Origin: Bradyrhizobium uaiense
Lineage (GTDB): Bacteria; Pseudomonadota; Alphaproteobacteria; Rhizobiales; Xanthobacteraceae
Reading direction: 5' to 3'
Length of the DNA stretch: 64,000 bases
Assembly (NCBI RefSeq): GCF_010811875.1
Contig: NZ_VKHP01000009.1
Location: forward strand, 21,041-85,040
Shown in pieces: positions 60,674-64,000 of this stretch. Numbering within the stretch: the first letter of the stretch is position 1; each line of letters starts with the position of its first letter. Under the pieces are notes generated by a model. The model was not told the origin of the DNA. It saw only the letters and a program-made list of their open reading frames with translations, and ran no database searches. A program made the position numbers and the translations under genes.

Positions 60674-61042
60674 ATGATCGGGTCACTGATGATGTGCGTG
60701 GGGGTTGTCGTCTTGCTGTTCGGAATGCTCGCGGGCATCGCCATGGGTATCCAGCACGACTTCACGTTGGGGCCGGCGCATGCGCATCTCAATCTCGTCG
60801 GCGGCGTGCTGCTGTTCCTGTTCGGCTTCTACTACCGGCTGGTGCCGGCGGCAGGCACGATGCTGCTCGCCAGGATCCAGGGTTGGCTGCATATCGTCGG
60901 CGGCATCCTGTTTCCGGCCGGCGTCGCCGGCGTGCTGTTGAGGGGGCCGGCGTTCGAGGCGGCCCCGATCGTCGGCTCGCTGATGGTGGTCGTCGCCATG
61001 GCCCTGTTCACGGTCGTTGTATTCCGCACCTCGCGGGCGTAA
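60674..61042 (+). CDS. Four-span membrane protein, oxidase-subunit-like
   Basis: A 122-residue protein with four membrane segments. GPAHAHLNLVGGVLLFLFGF and QGWLHIVGGILFPAGVAGVL place several His residues at the membrane surface, as in heme-copper oxidase subunit I fragments, though the protein is far too short to be one. Such stand-alone proteins occur in Bradyrhizobium. Function unknown. Confidence 0.65.
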   Translation: MIGSLMMCVGVVVLLFGMLAGIAMGIQHDFTLGPAHAHLNLVGGVLLFLFGFYYRLVPAAGTMLLARIQGWLHIVGGILFPAGVAGVLLRGPAFEAAPIVGSLMVVVAMALFTVVVFRTSRA

Positions 61043-61170
61043 TCGCGGGCACCTATCTACACAGGCGGCCGGCTCTTCAGGGGGCGGCCGCCCCCATTTG
61101 GCAGCCCATCCGTGGCATAGTCAGAGCAACCGATTCGCTGCGCCAAAACCGGCGCGCCACTTGAAGAACC

Positions 61171-63231
61171 ATGGCCAAATCATTGAAGTCGAACGCCAAA
61201 AGTAAATCTGCCGACGACCTGTTCGGGGCTCCGCAGCCGAAGGGACGTGCACCGGCCAAGGCCGCCTCGCGGGCTGCAGCCGGCGCCGAAGCCGGCTATA
61301 CGGCGGCCGATATCGAGGTGCTGGAAGGGCTGGAACCGGTCCGCCGGCGCCCCGGCATGTATATCGGCGGCACCGACGAGAAGGCGCTGCACCACCTGTT
61401 CGCCGAGGTGATCGACAACTGCATGGACGAGGCGCTCGCGGGTCACGCCACCTTCATCGACGTGGAGCTGACCACCGACGGCTTCCTGACCGTGACCGAC
61501 AATGGCCGCGGCATTCCGGTCGACCCGCATCCGAAATTCCCGAAGAAGTCGGCGCTCGAAGTCATCATGTGCACGCTGCACTCGGGCGGCAAGTTCGACT
61601 CCAAGGTGTACGAGACTTCGGGCGGCCTGCACGGCGTCGGCGTCTCCGTGGTCAACGCCCTCTCCTCGCGGCTCGAGGTCGAGGTCGCACGCAGCGGGCA
61701 GTTGCATCGCATGACCTTCGAGCGCGGCCATCCCAAGGGCAAGCTCGAAGACCTCGGCAAGGTCAACAACCGCCGCGGCACGCGCATCCGCTTCAAGCCG
61801 GACACCGACATTTTCGGCGCCAAGGCGGCCTTCAAGCCGCAGCGTCTGTTCAAGATGACGCGCTCGAAGGCCTATCTGTTCGGCGGCGTCGAGATTCGCT
61901 GGCACTGCGATCAGGAACTGCTGAAGGGCGTCGAGGACGTTCCGGCGGAGGCCAAGTTTCACTTCCCCGGCGGCCTGAAGGACTATCTGGCCGCGGCGAT
62001 CCATGCCGACACGCTGGTGCATCAGGACATCTTCTCCGGCAAGTCCGGCCGCAGCGGCGCGCATGGCGCCTGCGAATGGGCTGTCGCCTGGACTGCTGAT
62101 GCCGACGGCTTCCTGTCGTCCTACACCAACACCGTGCCGACGCCCGACGGCGGCACGCATGAATCGGGCCTGCGCAGCGCGCTGCTGCGCGGCCTGAAGG
62201 ACCATGCCGAGCGCGCCGGCCAGGGCAAGCGCGCGGCCTCCATCACCTCGGAAGACGTGATGGTGGGCGCGGCCGTGATGCTTTCGGTGTTCGTGCGTGA
62301 GCCTGAATTCCAGGGCCAAACGAAAGACCGTCTCGCCACCGCCGAAGCGCAGCGCATCGTCGAACAGGCGATGAAGGACCCGTTCGACCACTGGCTGTCG
62401 GGCAATCCGAACCAGGCCAACCGGCTGCTCGATTTTGTGATCGATCGCGCCGAGGACCGGCTGCGTCGCCGCCAGGAAAAGGAAACCGCGCGCAAGACCG
62501 CAGGCAAGAAGCTGCGCCTTCCCGGCAAGCTCGCCGATTGCTCCGACGCAGGCACCGAAGGCTCCGAACTCTTCATCGTCGAAGGTGACTCGGCCGGCGG
62601 CAGCGCCAAGCAGGCGCGCGATCGCAAGACCCAGGCCGTGCTGCCGCTGCGCGGCAAGATCCTCAACGTCGCCTCCGCCGGCAAGGACAAGCTGACCGCC
62701 AACGCGCAGCTCTCCGATCTCGTGCAGGCGATCGGCTGCGGCACGCTCGCGCACTACCGCGAAGAGGATCTGCGCTATCAGCGCATCATCATCATGACCG
62801 ACGCCGACGTCGACGGCGCGCACATCGCATCGCTGCTGATCACCTTCTTCTACCGGCAGATGCCGCGGCTGATCGACGAGGGCCATCTCTATCTGGCGGT
62901 GCCGCCGCTCTACAAACTGAAGCACGGCACCAAGTCGATCTACGCGCGCGACGACGCGCACAAGGAAGAGCTGCTGAAGAGCGAGTTCAACGCCAACGCC
63001 AAGGTCGAGGTCAATCGCTTCAAAGGCCTCGGCGAGATGATGCCGGCGCAGCTGAAGGAAACCACGATGGATCCGGCCAAGCGCACGCTGCTGCGCGTGG
63101 TGCTGCTGGCCGATGATCGCGAGGGCACGGCCGATTCGGTCGAGCGGTTGATGGGTACCAAGGCGGAAGCCCGCTTTGCCTTCATCTCCGACAAGGCCGA
63201 ATTCGCCAGCGACGACCTGCTCGACGTCTAG
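61171..63231 (+). CDS. parE: DNA topoisomerase IV subunit B
   Basis: A 686-residue ATPase subunit for decatenation of chromosomes. GHKL ATPase: EVIDNCMDEALAGHATFIDV, TVTDNGRGIPVD, GGLHGVGVSVVNALSSRLEV. Toprim domain: ELFIVEGDSAGGSAKQARDR, PLRGKILNVASAG, TDADVDGAHIASLL. The C-terminal RFKGLGEMMPAQLKETTMDP is standard. An N-terminal extension of about 45 residues is Lys/Ala-rich. ParE rather than GyrB because it lacks the gyrase insertion and by closeness to alphaproteobacterial ParE. Complete. Confidence 0.95.
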   Translation: MAKSLKSNAKSKSADDLFGAPQPKGRAPAKAASRAAAGAEAGYTAADIEVLEGLEPVRRRPGMYIGGTDEKALHHLFAEVIDNCMDEALAGHATFIDVELTTDGFLTVTDNGRGIPVDPHPKFPKKSALEVIMCTLHSGGKFDSKVYETSGGLHGVGVSVVNALSSRLEVEVARSGQLHRMTFERGHPKGKLEDLGKVNNRRGTRIRFKPDTDIFGAKAAFKPQRLFKMTRSKAYLFGGVEIRWHCDQELLKGVEDVPAEAKFHFPGGLKDYLAAAIHADTLVHQDIFSGKSGRSGAHGACEWAVAWTADADGFLSSYTNTVPTPDGGTHESGLRSALLRGLKDHAERAGQGKRAASITSEDVMVGAAVMLSVFVREPEFQGQTKDRLATAEAQRIVEQAMKDPFDHWLSGNPNQANRLLDFVIDRAEDRLRRRQEKETARKTAGKKLRLPGKLADCSDAGTEGSELFIVEGDSAGGSAKQARDRKTQAVLPLRGKILNVASAGKDKLTANAQLSDLVQAIGCGTLAHYREEDLRYQRIIIMTDADVDGAHIASLLITFFYRQMPRLIDEGHLYLAVPPLYKLKHGTKSIYARDDAHKEELLKSEFNANAKVEVNRFKGLGEMMPAQLKETTMDPAKRTLLRVVLLADDREGTADSVERLMGTKAEARFAFISDKAEFASDDLLDV

Positions 63232-63260
63232 GATCAACCGGCTGATCTGAAACGATTTTC

Positions 63261-63292
63261 CGGCCGCCCTCCTGATCGGGGGCGGCCGTTTT
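63261..63292 (+). terminator. Intrinsic terminator after parE
   Basis: CGGCCGCCC (63261-63269), a 10-base loop, GGGCGGCCG (63280-63288), then TTTT. It begins 29 bp after the parE stop. Confidence 0.85.
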
Positions 63293-63411
63293 CATTGGCC
63301 TTTTCGGAGCGCCCGGCGGCTTCGTTTTCGGGCGGTTGTGTCTCACCCGCAACAGCATTTCCGACGGAACCACGTATAGTCCTGACATGAGTTTCGGGAA
63401 TCGGTGCCAGT

Positions 63412-63530
63412 GCACCCCCGTCAGCGACCCGATCGAACGCTAGTCGAGGATTTGGAAATGAAGAAGATTTTGCTCGCTCTGACCGCGGTTGCTGCGATGA
63501 CGGGTTCCGCGTCGGCTGCCGATCTGGCCG
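63412..63530 (+). pseudogene. 5' end of an Omp25/31-type outer-membrane protein gene, copy A (intact start, no body)
   Basis: An ATG at 63458 with upstream TGGAAATG context opens MKKILLALTAVAAMTGSASA then ADLA, a complete signal peptide. From 63531 on, the strand is antisense to an outer-membrane barrel body, so no sensible protein follows. The 119 bp match copy B (63772-63890) in reverse orientation with about 22 mismatches and no gaps. Copy A keeps the start codon that copy B lost. See copy B for the linked body. Confidence 0.7.
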
Positions 63531-63890
63531 TCAGCGAACACGCCGATGACCCAGCTGTTGGCGGTCTGCCAATCGTAACCGGCGCCGACGGTGCCGTACC
63601 AGCCATCGCCGCCCTGGCGCTGGTTGAAGCCGAGGATCGGTGCGCCGGTCACGGTCGACTGAACGCCGGTGTCAGCATCCCAGATGCCGCCGCCGCCACC
63701 GCCGAAGATGTAGAAGCCGGTCCAGCTCGGCGCCACCGCGATCGGGGCGGGAGCCTTGGTGTAGGGGCGGGCGGCCAGATCCGCAGCTGACGAGGAACTC
63801 GTCACCGCGGCAAGCCCGGTCAGAGCGAGCAAACACCGCCCCCTTGCCCAATCCTCGACGAGCGTGCGATCGCGCCGCTGGCGGGGGTGC
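63531..63890 (-). pseudogene. Truncated Omp25/31-type outer-membrane protein gene, copy B (start codon lost)
   Basis: Read leftward, LLALTGLAAVTSSSSAADLA is the signal peptide end. ARPYTKAPAPIAVAPSWTGF, YIFGGGGGGIWDADTG and VGAGYDWQTANSWVIGVFAD follow, the opening strands of the porin-like family (SWTGFYIGG and GYNWQ-type motifs). Where copy A has ATG, copy B has AGG, and its n-region Lys residues are lost. The body ends after about 80 mature residues at the inverted copy of its own start, whereas intact relatives have over 200. It looks non-functional as it stands. Confidence 0.7.
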
Positions 63891-64000
63891 CCTCGCCCCG
63901 ACTCCCCCAAACCATGTTAGGTCTATCTCGGGCCCCCGCGGAACGGCCAGTTCGGGCGAGGCACCACCGCTCGTAAACCAGGCAGCAGGTCGACCCGAAA

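Larger units (their letters stand above)
63412..63890. repeat. 119-bp inverted repeat pair enclosing 241 bp of coding DNA
   Basis: Arms at 63412-63530 and 63772-63890, about 82 percent identical by eye and aligned without gaps. Turning round the enclosed 63531-63771 would join copy A's start and signal peptide in frame (GCC GAT CTG GCC G, then CC CGC CCC TAC) to the barrel body. The last 110 bp of the window, 63891-64000, show no gene. Confidence 0.75.

Noticed and set aside
61180..63237. Long open frame antisense to parE
   Set aside because: A GC-rich shadow of a highly conserved gene; no motif, no ribosome site.

Overview
The window is GC-rich alphaproteobacterial DNA. Gene content (poly-beta-hydroxybutyrate synthase, topoisomerase IV subunit B, argC, recJ, glpX, the EF-P modification genes) and several palindromic intergenic repeats fit Bradyrhizobium or a close relative in the Nitrobacteraceae. 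This assignment rests on recognised protein families and repeat types, not on a search.

Positions 1 to about 25,430 are the right part of a siphovirus-type, HK97-like prophage whose left end lies outside the window. Its late genes run leftward: an HNH nuclease, small and large terminase, portal, S49 protease, major capsid, connector and neck proteins, tail terminator, and a tail tube protein cut by the window edge. Between protease and capsid sits a 3 kb same-strand cassette for copper handling (DUF2946 protein, secreted barrel-like protein, CopC, CopD). The early genes also run leftward from a divergent CI/Cro-like switch at 21.6 kb. They include a GapR-like protein, an MT-A70 DNA methyltransferase with a long extension, many tiny overlapping genes, a replication-type HTH protein and, last, a NusG-like factor. 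A bidirectional terminator (13,925-13,953) separates early from late genes. Five matching operator palindromes flank the repressor and the start of a short rightward operon. The right end carries a DUF262-HNH nuclease gene of visibly different composition and then a tRNA-Glu gene, the probable attachment site. No integrase is visible here.

From 25.4 kb rightward the DNA is host chromosome. Notable units are: a Zn amidohydrolase, a TauE-type exporter, a PrsW-type protease and an acyltransferase; a DAHP synthase gene preceded by a complete attenuator with an aromatic-rich leader peptide; the EF-P module (epmB-epmA divergent from efp); secreted M23 and chorismate mutase-like proteins; a MarR/AhpD-like divergent pair with two operators; a leftward block aminotransferase-hom-glpX-HAD-recJ-SDR; phaC and a MAPEG protein; two different argC genes with a PaiB-like gene; an MBL hydrolase, a DedA protein and parE.

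At the right edge two 119-bp inverted copies of the start of an outer-membrane protein gene enclose 241 bp of its coding sequence. It is either a wrecked locus or a switch currently in the off position.
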